From positions 114,444 to 178,443 of the forward strand of contig CANNVE010000003.1 in NCBI GenBank assembly GCA_947525975.1: a stretch of DNA of 64,000 nt, written 5' to 3'. Source of the stretch: an uncultured Muribaculaceae bacterium (GTDB taxonomy: Bacteria > Bacteroidota > Bacteroidia > Bacteroidales > Muribaculaceae). The notes below the pieces were generated by a model. The model was given only the letters and a program-made list of their open reading frames with translations, had not been told where the DNA came from and did not search any database. Both the position numbers and the translations under genes were made by a program. Positions 44,376 to 52,433 of this stretch are shown here, in pieces (positions within the stretch are counted from its first letter, which is position 1; every line of letters starts with the position of its first letter).

Positions 44376-45962
44376 ATGAAGACATACGTATTAGCCATCG
44401 GCGGCACAGGCGCGCGCGTGCTCCGCTCGCTCACTATGCTCATGGCGGCAGGCGCCGGCGTGAACAAAGGCGGTGATGAGAAAGACACCATCAACGAGAT
44501 TGTGCCCGTCATAATCGACTATGACATAGAGAACGGCGACACAAGGCGCACCCAGGATCTGCTCATGAACTACAAGTGGATCCACGATACCGCCTACGGC
44601 AAGAAAAATTCAAAGGAAGACATCCGCAATTTCTTTTTCGGCACAAAGGTAGACCGCATCGGAAATCCTGACCACAGTACAAAGTTTGAGGTATTTCTCG
44701 ACCCGGTCAATGCCAACATGACCTTCGCCAACTAGATAGGCTACGAATCGATCAATGCCAAAAACGGCACCGTATCCACCCGCTATCTGCTTGAGAGCCT
44801 ATACGACACAAGCCCTGAAGAGTCAAACCTGGCCGAGCTCAACCTCAATCTGAAGGTCGGATTCAAGGGATGCCCCAACATTGGCTGCATCGTGGTGCGC
44901 GACCTAAAGAACACATACGAGATAGAGCAGATACTCGAATTGGCCAGTGGCAACAGGGTGATAATCATCGGCTCTGTGTTTGGCGGCACAGGCGCATCAG
45001 GCATCCCGGTGTTGCTCAACATCATAAAGAAGAGCGGAAACGGCGCCAATATCACCACCGGCATCGTGGCCATGGAGCCTTACTTCGAGGTGCAGAAAAA
45101 TGACCGCAGCGCCATCAGCTCAAGCACATTCCTGTCGAAGACAAAGGCTGCTTTCGACGCCTACATGCAGGGCGATGAAAACAGCGTCAACAATAAGGCC
45201 GACGCAGTCTACTATGTTGGCGATCGCCTTGCCGCCAAGGCATTCGAGAACAGCGAGGGCGGCGAAAGCCAGAAGAACGACGCCCATATAGCCGAGCTCG
45301 CCGCCGCCATGTGCGTGCTTGATTTCTGCCGCGATGACAAAGTGCTTGAAGGCGGGAAAAAATTCCATGTCGTGAAGCTTGAAGATGGAGCCGGCGTGAC
45401 AGAGAGCGCAAATGGCGAGGAAATTGCCGAGGCGTTCAATTACTTCTCGTTCCTTGAGGCTCAATTGCGCAAGGACTACATCGATCCGCTGTGCCGTCTG
45501 GCTATTCTCACGGCATATTGCGACACATTCCTCAAGACCGACAAGCTTTTCGCCAAGAATATCGTGTGGGCTGCTCCCACGCAGTCTGATTTCTGCAATG
45601 AGACGGATTTCATGCACGCCCTCTTCACATTCCTCGACCGATTCAAGGCTTGGATCAAGGAACTTGAAAATCCGATGCATCCGCTTCGCCTTTTCGACTT
45701 CTCTGAGGGCTACGGCAAGCTCTTCACCGATCTGCTCAACAAGAAGAAGTCAGGCATCTTTGGCGGCCTGAGCAATGTCATCGACAATGATTCTGACATC
45801 AGCATCAACGCAGTGCTCAATGATATCTACAAGAAATATCAAGACAAGGAGCATCTGAAAGGCCAGAATAAGCTGATGTTCTTCAAATATGCCGGCGAGG
45901 CGATCGACAAGATGTTTGACCGCGTGATTGAACTAACCAACAAAAACCGTCAGCAGAAATGA
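44376..45962 (+). pseudogene. Tubulin/FtsZ-like GTPase gene interrupted by in-frame TAG (operon gene 5)
   Basis: Read through the TAG at 44733-44735 (codon 120), this is one continuous frame of 528 codons. The N-terminus MKTYVLAIGGTGARVLRSL is a nucleotide-binding loop of Tubulin_2-type proteins. The glycine-rich signature GSVFGGTGASGIP (about 200-212) matches the tubulin GGGTGSG motif and lies after the stop. No indel is present, only the nonsense codon; CAG to TAG would restore Gln. Without read-through the N-terminal piece is 119 aa and a C-terminal piece could only restart at GTG 44892. Its stop overlaps the next start (ATGA), so truncation may reduce translation of gene 6. Confidence 0.78.
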
Positions 45963-48900
45963 TTTTAACAAAGCAAACCAATCCAGACAGTGTCACGATG
46001 CATGGCATCGTGAACATAACCGCAGGCATAAACTCGAAGAATTATGAGCAAAAGGATGCTGACGGCAAAAAGAAGAACAATGACCCGCTAAACAACGCGA
46101 GGCAATTCGCCAACAAGCCCGCATCTTCAATCCCCACCATCTTCGCGCGAATGCTCTTCTTCAATTCGGCGCTTCTGAATATCGATGACATAAACGCGAA
46201 AGATCCGTCGACCTACAGCGTGGCAGTGTCGCAGTGGCTCGATATGCTCGAACTGGTGTTCCGCAAGGGCAACCGCCTGAAATACGTAGAGTGGAAGGTC
46301 GATGAGCAGATCAACGCCCTTAAGGAAAGCGGCAAGCGCAATATAAAGCACAAGCAGCTGGCCGAAGCCCTGAAAGAGCATGCCGACATATATCTGCCCG
46401 GCGTGGAGAGTGTCTATCTGATATTTGACGAGAATAACCGCCTGATGGGCGGCACTTCGCCATACACATTCGTCTACACGGCTCCCAATTACAAGAGCAA
46501 TCTTCCCGTGCGCTCTCTGCTGCAGCGCGAAGAGGATTTTCAGGATTTCGTGATCCGCCTCTATCTTATGCTCAAAAATGCCGGCGCCACAGCCGGAAGC
46601 GAGCAGTTCAGCGGATTCAGGGAATATATGGAAGAGGTGCTGAAAAAGCCCAGCATAAGGGAATCATATTCCGATCAAGGATCTGAAGAATATGACGATG
46701 TGCATTTCAGCGAGAGGTACGACGCCGTAGAGGTCGGCAGCCAGGATATACTCATCGCTTCTCTCCCCGGCCTGCCCCTGCATCTGTATATGCGCAAGGA
46801 AGGCGCGATTGTCACCGACTTCTACATGGACTCTGATGTGCAGCCGTTTGACGCGCTCAAGACTCCGCTTGTGCTTCCCGTATCTGACCGCAAGGGATAC
46901 TCCACATTCACCCTGCATGACAATGTGCTTTGGAAGACGTCATTCATCGTGCCGCAGGATGAGTCGGTGTCGTTTGACACGAAGCATGACCTGCCCGACA
47001 ATTCCGGCATAGCCCACACATGGCTCACCGAGATCAACTTCCTTGAGGACAAACTCGTGCAGCTGCCTTATCTTGTAGACTCCAAGAAATTCTACGGAGC
47101 TCTCAATGTGCCTACCAAGACATCGACCGGAGCGAGCGTGAGCTATCTGCTGCCCATCAAGCCCGTGCTGATGCGATTCTTCACGGTCGACAAGATCAAG
47201 GAGATGATAAGCTATGAGATGGCCGACGGAGCGATCAAGATCACTCTGAAAGTGCCTGTGCGCAACCTCGACGGTCGCCCCACCGGCCATGTGGTCTATG
47301 AAAAGACCTACAATCCGGCGCAGTCGCTCTACGCCATTTCGGCCCCCGGCTTCAAAGATGTGATATCTGTGGGCATAAGCCCGTTTGTGCGCCACGCCGA
47401 GATCAACGACGGCCTCGCCGCCGCAGGCAAGCAGCATGAGGCTCCGGCTCTCGCCGACAGATACACGGTGATGCTCCAGGCCTGCTCTCTTGGCAAGGGC
47501 CAGGACATCGGGCTTGACTTCATCACGGTGGGCGACGGCTCTCTGTCGCAGATCGACGCAGAACCCGTGGAGCGCTTTGGCGAGGACTACGTCAACATGA
47601 GGCGCTTCGCCCGCATCTACAATGTGCGCAAGCCTTTCGAGGGCCTGCAGGTGCAGGTGAAGAAGGACGGCAACCTGGTGGGCGGCGGCATGGTGCTCCC
47701 CAAGTGGGAGAAGCGGCCGACAACGGGCGTGCAGCAGTATATGTACAGCATCGACTTCGGCACCACCAACACCCACATGGCCTACATATCCTATGTCAAC
47801 GGCAATGCCTCGAGCATCGGCGACGACAAGAGCTTCAAGGCGCAGGAGATCAAGATGCAGGTGCAATACCTCGCCGACGTGCCTGTGCAGGCCAGGGTAG
47901 AGGATGCGACAAACAAGCTCGCCAACTATCTCAACCATGTCTACGGCACATTCTCGGGCGTGAACCTCGGCAAAATCACCCTCGAAGATCAGGGACGCCT
48001 CTTCTATCCGAATTTCCTTGTCGACGAATATTCGTTCCCCATCCGCACCGTTGTCACCCAGGCCTCGGGCGCTGTGCCTGAAACGGCCAGGATATTCGAG
48101 CACGCATCGATCGGCTTCTATCACTCGAAGGAAATCTCTGAAAAGACAAGCGGCAAATACAACTACAACGCCAATCTGAAATGGAATCTCGAGGAGAACG
48201 TAGGCGCCGGCGCGCACAAGACCACCGCCAAGCTCTTCTTCATAGAGCTTCTGCAGATGGTGCGCAACCACTGGATGCAGCAGCCCGACGCTGACCTGAC
48301 CACGCCTCCGCGCTTCATCATCACCTACCCGCTGGCTATGAATAATGTCACCGGCATGGTCAATATATGGAAGGAGGCTTACCAGGCCGTATTCGGAGAG
48401 CCTGACAAGGATACATTCAATCTCGTGCCCGAATCTCTGGCTCCGGCCTATAAGCTGATCAGCAGCGGCACCATCAAGTCGGCGGGCCTGCTCAACGTAG
48501 ACATCGGCGGCGGCACCACCGACCTGCAATACTACGCTGATTACGACGGCAAGATCGTGTCGCGCTATGACTCGGTGCGCTTCGCCGGAGATGACCTTTG
48601 GGGCGGCGGATACGAAAACGTCAAGTCAGACCACAAGCCTGCTGCCGACAACGTCTTCACCCGATTCACCGACACAAGGCTCGCCTCTGCCAATCTGCAG
48701 ATCAATAAGGGCGACACCACGCCCTACAGCAGCGTGGAATATCGCGGCAAGGAGAAGATAAATGTGCTCCTGCGCGACATCGACGAGGCTTTCTTCGCCT
48801 CAATGCAGCGCGATGAGGCAAAGGAGGAGGCCGCATTCAAGGCCATCCAGATCCACTACGCGGCATTGATCTACTACATAGCCAACTGGATCAAGGCCGA

Positions 48901-49483
48901 CAAGGGAGGCATGGCCGACAAGTTCCCCCGCAAGCTCAATTTCACCGGCTTTGGCTCAAAGTACATTCCTTTCCTCTTCGGCAAGGATGAGCGCAGCGAT
49001 GAATTGCTGACCGAATACACCAAGGCGCTCTTCAAGGCATTCGGCGTCGACGATGTGCCCGATGAGTTCAAGGTGGAATTCTCTGAAAACCCGAAGGATG
49101 TCACCGCCGAGGGCGCCGCTGTCTATGCCGTGAAGGGAATAGAGCGCAAAGACCGCCCCAAGCAGATGAGCCACCTCGGATATGACGGCTTCGAGCTGGG
49201 CCAGCGCCTGACATGGGCCGATATGAGTACCGCCGAGTGCAAGCAAGCCGCGTGGAAGCATTTCGAGGACTTTGTGGAGAGGTTCCAGAATGTAGACACC
49301 GATCTGCTCACTCCGATGTCGGGCGGCCTGCTCTCGCGCTTTGAGAAGCATGCCAAGGATTCGTTCAACGAGATGTATACCGCCAACAAGCCGGCCAATG
49401 ATGCCGACGGGCAAGGATTCATCAAGGATTCGCTCTTCTTCTGGATGCTGAAGGGAGCTTTGTTCAACCTCGACCAAGACTGA
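45959..49483 (+). CDS. Second giant Hsp70/actin-like ATPase (operon gene 6)
   Basis: 1174 aa. Residues 1-about 590 form a mixed alpha/beta region of unknown family. The ATPase core begins at YMYSIDFGTTNTHMAYI (Asp599), continues with LLNVDIGGGTTDLQYY (Asp848) and NFTGFGSKYIPFLFG (about 997). It differs from gene 1 outside these motifs, so the two are distant paralogues rather than a recent duplication. A cytoplasmic location is likely. The start codon overlaps the stop of the tubulin-like gene, indicating coupled translation and probably a fixed stoichiometry. Confidence 0.82.
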   Translation: MILTKQTNPDSVTMHGIVNITAGINSKNYEQKDADGKKKNNDPLNNARQFANKPASSIPTIFARMLFFNSALLNIDDINAKDPSTYSVAVSQWLDMLELVFRKGNRLKYVEWKVDEQINALKESGKRNIKHKQLAEALKEHADIYLPGVESVYLIFDENNRLMGGTSPYTFVYTAPNYKSNLPVRSLLQREEDFQDFVIRLYLMLKNAGATAGSEQFSGFREYMEEVLKKPSIRESYSDQGSEEYDDVHFSERYDAVEVGSQDILIASLPGLPLHLYMRKEGAIVTDFYMDSDVQPFDALKTPLVLPVSDRKGYSTFTLHDNVLWKTSFIVPQDESVSFDTKHDLPDNSGIAHTWLTEINFLEDKLVQLPYLVDSKKFYGALNVPTKTSTGASVSYLLPIKPVLMRFFTVDKIKEMISYEMADGAIKITLKVPVRNLDGRPTGHVVYEKTYNPAQSLYAISAPGFKDVISVGISPFVRHAEINDGLAAAGKQHEAPALADRYTVMLQACSLGKGQDIGLDFITVGDGSLSQIDAEPVERFGEDYVNMRRFARIYNVRKPFEGLQVQVKKDGNLVGGGMVLPKWEKRPTTGVQQYMYSIDFGTTNTHMAYISYVNGNASSIGDDKSFKAQEIKMQVQYLADVPVQARVEDATNKLANYLNHVYGTFSGVNLGKITLEDQGRLFYPNFLVDEYSFPIRTVVTQASGAVPETARIFEHASIGFYHSKEISEKTSGKYNYNANLKWNLEENVGAGAHKTTAKLFFIELLQMVRNHWMQQPDADLTTPPRFIITYPLAMNNVTGMVNIWKEAYQAVFGEPDKDTFNLVPESLAPAYKLISSGTIKSAGLLNVDIGGGTTDLQYYADYDGKIVSRYDSVRFAGDDLWGGGYENVKSDHKPAADNVFTRFTDTRLASANLQINKGDTTPYSSVEYRGKEKINVLLRDIDEAFFASMQRDEAKEEAAFKAIQIHYAALIYYIANWIKADKGGMADKFPRKLNFTGFGSKYIPFLFGKDERSDELLTEYTKALFKAFGVDDVPDEFKVEFSENPKDVTAEGAAVYAVKGIERKDRPKQMSHLGYDGFELGQRLTWADMSTAECKQAAWKHFEDFVERFQNVDTDLLTPMSGGLLSRFEKHAKDSFNEMYTANKPANDADGQGFIKDSLFFWMLKGALFNLDQD

Positions 49484-49487
49484 AGCT

Positions 49488-50090
49488 ATGGGAATTGAAA
49501 GTTTATTCGGCAATCTCAGCAAGCGCGAGCGCGAAGAGGCGAAAAACGAGCTTTACGGATACTTTAGCGAAAGCAATCAGAAAGTGCTTGACAACCAGGC
49601 AAAGCTGATGGCTGCCATAAAGAATCTCGAAAAGAAGATCGACGACCTCAGCGAGAAGCTCGACCTGCTGCAGGCGCCCGCTGCCCCTGTGGCCTCAGCG
49701 TTTGATTTCGATGAAGTAGTCGATGCCTACCCGGCAGCCGACGTCCATCAGCCTCAAGGCTGCGTAGGGCAGGCTTCTGCCGTTGAGGCGGCGCCTGAGC
49801 CCTTCTTCGCCAATCTCGAAGGCGATCAGCTGATACCTATCGATGCGGAAATGAAGGAGAACGCTCTATTCCGCGTAGAGCCGCAAAGCGCCTGCTCGGC
49901 CATAGTGGAGTTCAATACGCTGAGCATCCCCATTTATATTTCGTGGGGTCCTTCTTCGCTTGAGAATTGCTTCGACTGCAACATCGTCAACAAAAACCCC
50001 GACACTATCGTGGCCGAGAACACCACCACCGCCCACTTTGAAGACGGCATGTGGCTGATCGACGGCAAGATACGGGTCAAATTCGTCTGA
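49488..50090 (+). CDS. Coiled-coil/beta-domain protein (operon gene 7)
   Basis: 200 aa starting four bases after gene 6. The N-terminus MGIESLFGNLSKREREEAKNE leads into a coiled coil (about 30-65, AAIKNLEKKIDDLSEKLDLL). A Pro/Ala-rich linker and a C-terminal beta domain (about 115-200) ending HFEDGMWLIDGKIRVKF follow. No known family. The C-terminal domain looks related to that of gene 8. Confidence 0.72.
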   Translation: MGIESLFGNLSKREREEAKNELYGYFSESNQKVLDNQAKLMAAIKNLEKKIDDLSEKLDLLQAPAAPVASAFDFDEVVDAYPAADVHQPQGCVGQASAVEAAPEPFFANLEGDQLIPIDAEMKENALFRVEPQSACSAIVEFNTLSIPIYISWGPSSLENCFDCNIVNKNPDTIVAENTTTAHFEDGMWLIDGKIRVKFV

Positions 50091-50110
50091 AACATCCAAA
50101 CTAACACTTT

Positions 50111-50147
50111 GTTGCAGGCCGGCGGTCGCCGATCGCCGGCCTGCAAC
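50111..50147 (+). other. 14-bp perfect hairpin inside the operon
   Basis: GTTGCAGGCCGGCG (50111-50124) pairs fully with 50134-50147 around a 9-base loop. Only CTTT follows, so as a terminator it would be leaky. It splits genes 1-7 from 8-10 and may tune their ratio or protect an upstream mRNA end. Confidence 0.6.
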
Positions 50148-50166
50148 CTTTAAATCAAATATCACG

Positions 50167-50748
50167 ATGGCATTTATCCCCCCAATAGTTACACCTCTGC
50201 TGCAGATGGTCAGAGACCTTGCTGCAGCCCTCAATGAGACGCGCGGATACCTGGGCCTCCCGCCCATCGACGCGCAGCAGCTTATCGACAAGGCCTACGC
50301 CGAGGCCGGCCAGGCAGGGCCTGCGGGGCCGGTAGGCGGCCCTGTAGAAGTCCCGATTTCAGTTCGTCCCATACATGAAATCAAGCCCGAAAACAATCTT
50401 GAAGTCAAGACCGAGCCCGTAAAACCGGTGTCTGATGTCACCCCCGACGGCTCTTACACGGCGTTTGTCGTGGACCGCGACAAGAATGGCGAGCCATGCT
50501 TTGATCCCGCCAAATTCGGCTCTAAAGGCATATTCAAGATCACCATCTCGGGCGGCAAGGCCACATTCGCGGTGAAGTCGCCCCTGTCAGATCAGGAGAG
50601 GGATGACTGGGACGTGCTTGGCGCGGCAGATGTGTGTGATGGCGACTATCAGCCCATGCTCAACGACGCCCCTGTCACCGACAAGCCGGGCGAGGCTGAG
50701 TTCAAGGATGGCAAGTGGGTGGTGACCGCTCCCGCCGAGCTGTCATAA
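50167..50748 (+). CDS. Operon gene 8, beta-domain protein
   Basis: 193 aa. A short helical N-terminus (TPLLQMVRDLAAALNETRGYLG) and a Gly/Pro linker (GPAGPVGGPVEVP) precede a beta domain (about 95-193) with FKITISGGKATFAV, CDGDYQPMLNDAPV and AEFKDGKWVVTAPAE. The ending F-x-DGKW-x-V mirrors gene 7. No signal peptide. Function unknown; a structural subunit of the complex is the simplest reading. Confidence 0.7.
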   Translation: MAFIPPIVTPLLQMVRDLAAALNETRGYLGLPPIDAQQLIDKAYAEAGQAGPAGPVGGPVEVPISVRPIHEIKPENNLEVKTEPVKPVSDVTPDGSYTAFVVDRDKNGEPCFDPAKFGSKGIFKITISGGKATFAVKSPLSDQERDDWDVLGAADVCDGDYQPMLNDAPVTDKPGEAEFKDGKWVVTAPAELS

Positions 50749-50760
50749 GCCTTGCAGGCC

Positions 50761-51651
50761 ATGGAAAGCGAACGCTTGCGCGACTACATACTCGGACGCG
50801 CGTTCAAGACGGTGCGCTTTGATTCAGGCACGCGCCGTCTGGTGCCAGAGTATGCGCTGAAGTCATACGAAAACGAAGAGATCGAGGATATCGCCTGCAG
50901 GCAGTACGGATACTCGCCCGAGGAATACCTGAGATTCAAGCAGCGGGTGCTGACGAGCCGTGCGGTCAACACCTCAGAAACCGACGCATTCACGCTGCCG
51001 GAGATAGGCAACGGCGATGTGGTTGAGATCACCGGGCCGGAAGGGGAGTGCCTGCGCCTGCTCAAGCTGCAGGGGTGCGACTTTCTCGTGCTGGCCGATG
51101 ACTCGCTTGATTCCCGCCCGGGCGATGTGATGACGCTGTTGCAGTACGCCGTCAGGCTCGACGGCTCCGCGCTCATGCAGCTCCACCGCGGAGCGGCCAT
51201 ATACCCTGCCAAGGATAAGGCCTACCGCGTGGGCAAGGTGAGCGGGCTGCGCTCTATGCGCAGCGATGCAGCCCTCTACGAGGGGTATCTGCGGTCGGCG
51301 TCGGAGCACACTGTGACGCAATCTGCCTGCGCCAAGGCCTACGCCAATGTGTTTGACCTCGGCTTCAACGGGTTTGCCGGGCCGCAGCTCGACAGCGAGT
51401 CGGGAGGGCGCCTCTATGAGATTGACATCATGCGCATGACGTATCGCGTCAATCCGGCTTTTGACCCGGCGGTCTGGCGCGGCGGCAATGATTCGCTGCT
51501 GCAAGAGTTGTCGGCCGGCTGCTGCATACAGGAGCATGCCGCCGGCTTCACATCGATCGCCATGATCGAGGAGGGCGCGCTCAAGCTCTCTCCCCGCGAC
51601 GGATATTATATACTGACCTGCGAACGCCAAGCTACCATAAGCCTATGCTGA
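50761..51651 (+). CDS. Operon gene 9, unknown protein
   Basis: 296 aa from ATG 50761, 12 bases after gene 8. Soluble alpha/beta protein: an N-terminal helical part (LVPEYALKSYENEEIEDIACRQYGY), then beta segments (GDVVEITGPEGECLRLLKL, DFLVLADDSLDSRPGDVMTLL). Contains a Cys pair GCCIQEH near residue 257. I do not recognise a family. The last codons overlap the start of gene 10. Confidence 0.7.
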   Translation: MESERLRDYILGRAFKTVRFDSGTRRLVPEYALKSYENEEIEDIACRQYGYSPEEYLRFKQRVLTSRAVNTSETDAFTLPEIGNGDVVEITGPEGECLRLLKLQGCDFLVLADDSLDSRPGDVMTLLQYAVRLDGSALMQLHRGAAIYPAKDKAYRVGKVSGLRSMRSDAALYEGYLRSASEHTVTQSACAKAYANVFDLGFNGFAGPQLDSESGGRLYEIDIMRMTYRVNPAFDPAVWRGGNDSLLQELSAGCCIQEHAAGFTSIAMIEEGALKLSPRDGYYILTCERQATISLC

Positions 51652-52253
51652 CCATTTTGAAATGCCCCAAATGCGGCGCTCCGGCTCTGGTGAGCCCCTC
51701 GCTATCGGATGCCGACATAATAAAGTGCCCGAAATGCGGATTCGCTGACTATCTTAAGGCCTTCCGCGACGACCGTGAGGAGAAGGCAAAGGCATCCACG
51801 CCCCCGCTCGGGGCTAAATTCCTGCAGGAGATAGCCAAGATAGCCCAAAACATCAACGCCATCTCGCTGCAGGGCAACATCGACGGATACGTCAAGCAGA
51901 TGTGCCTCGCCTACGACCTCTCGCCCTGGACTCTGATAGAGGCCGTCAACGCCTACATCAGCGCAGCCGAGGGCGTGGGACAAGGCTCCAATCCTCTTCG
52001 CTTCGTGACGCTGGAGTCGGGACGCGCCCGCGTGGATGATCTGCTCCTGGCCTTGCGCACTGACCTGCAGCGACAGCAGCAGCGCGCGCAGGCCGTTGCT
52101 GCCCCGGCAGCAAGCAGCCAGGACGCCTCGGAATGGATAGACCGGTACAATCGGCTTCAGGCTGATCTCGAAAAGAAAGAAAAATCATATCAGACGCTGC
52201 TCGCCGCCTACCGCCAGGCGCAGGCCACCCTCGAAGAAAACGGCCTCGCCTGA
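51645..52253 (+). CDS. Zinc-ribbon coiled-coil protein (operon gene 10)
   Basis: 202 aa. The N-terminal zinc ribbon CPKCGAPALV..CPKCGFADY (Cys pairs at about 7/10 and 28/31) is followed by a helical region and a C-terminal coiled coil (about 165-202, RLQADLEKKEKSYQTLLAAYRQAQ). Starts within the last codons of gene 9 (seven-base overlap). It may be an adaptor that binds nucleic acid or protein; unproven. Last gene of the block. Confidence 0.75.
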   Translation: MLTILKCPKCGAPALVSPSLSDADIIKCPKCGFADYLKAFRDDREEKAKASTPPLGAKFLQEIAKIAQNINAISLQGNIDGYVKQMCLAYDLSPWTLIEAVNAYISAAEGVGQGSNPLRFVTLESGRARVDDLLLALRTDLQRQQQRAQAVAAPAASSQDASEWIDRYNRLQADLEKKEKSYQTLLAAYRQAQATLEENGLA

Positions 52254-52257
52254 TCGC

Positions 52258-52357
52258 AGGGGCGCGATAAATCGCGCCCGCGGGATTGTAGGGGCGCGAT
52301 AAATCGCGCCCGCATCAACAAAAAGCCACAAGTAGGGGCGCGATAAATCGCGCCCGC
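52258..52357. repeat. Three copies of a 24-bp palindromic repeat
   Basis: Copies at 52258-52281, 52290-52313 and 52334-52357 are identical, each centred on the palindrome GGGCGCGAT-AA-ATCGCGCCC. Spacing start to start is 32 and 44 bases. They sit just after the stop codon of the operon. This is REP-like intergenic sequence. Confidence 0.85.
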
Positions 52358-52377
52358 ATAAACAAAAAGCAAAAGAA

Positions 52378-52408
52378 GAAGCGCCATCCGGATGCCGGAT
52401 GGCGCTTC
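52378..52408. terminator. Terminator hairpin after the ATPase operon
   Basis: A 14-bp perfect stem (52378-52391 with 52395-52408) with loop ATG. A T-rich tract is present only when read leftward, so it mainly suits the minus-strand gene, but it lies between convergent genes. Confidence 0.7.
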
Positions 52409-52433
52409 GCTATTCTTGTGGGGGTTGGTGGGA

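Noticed and set aside
44892..45962. Separate gene starting at GTG 44892
   Set aside because: It is in the same frame as 44376-44732, lacks its own start context, and begins just before the tubulin signature. One gene cut by TAG is the simpler reading.
52258..52357. CRISPR array
   Set aside because: Only three copies, spacers of 8 and 20 bases, no cas genes, and the repeat is itself a full palindrome; it fits a REP-like element.
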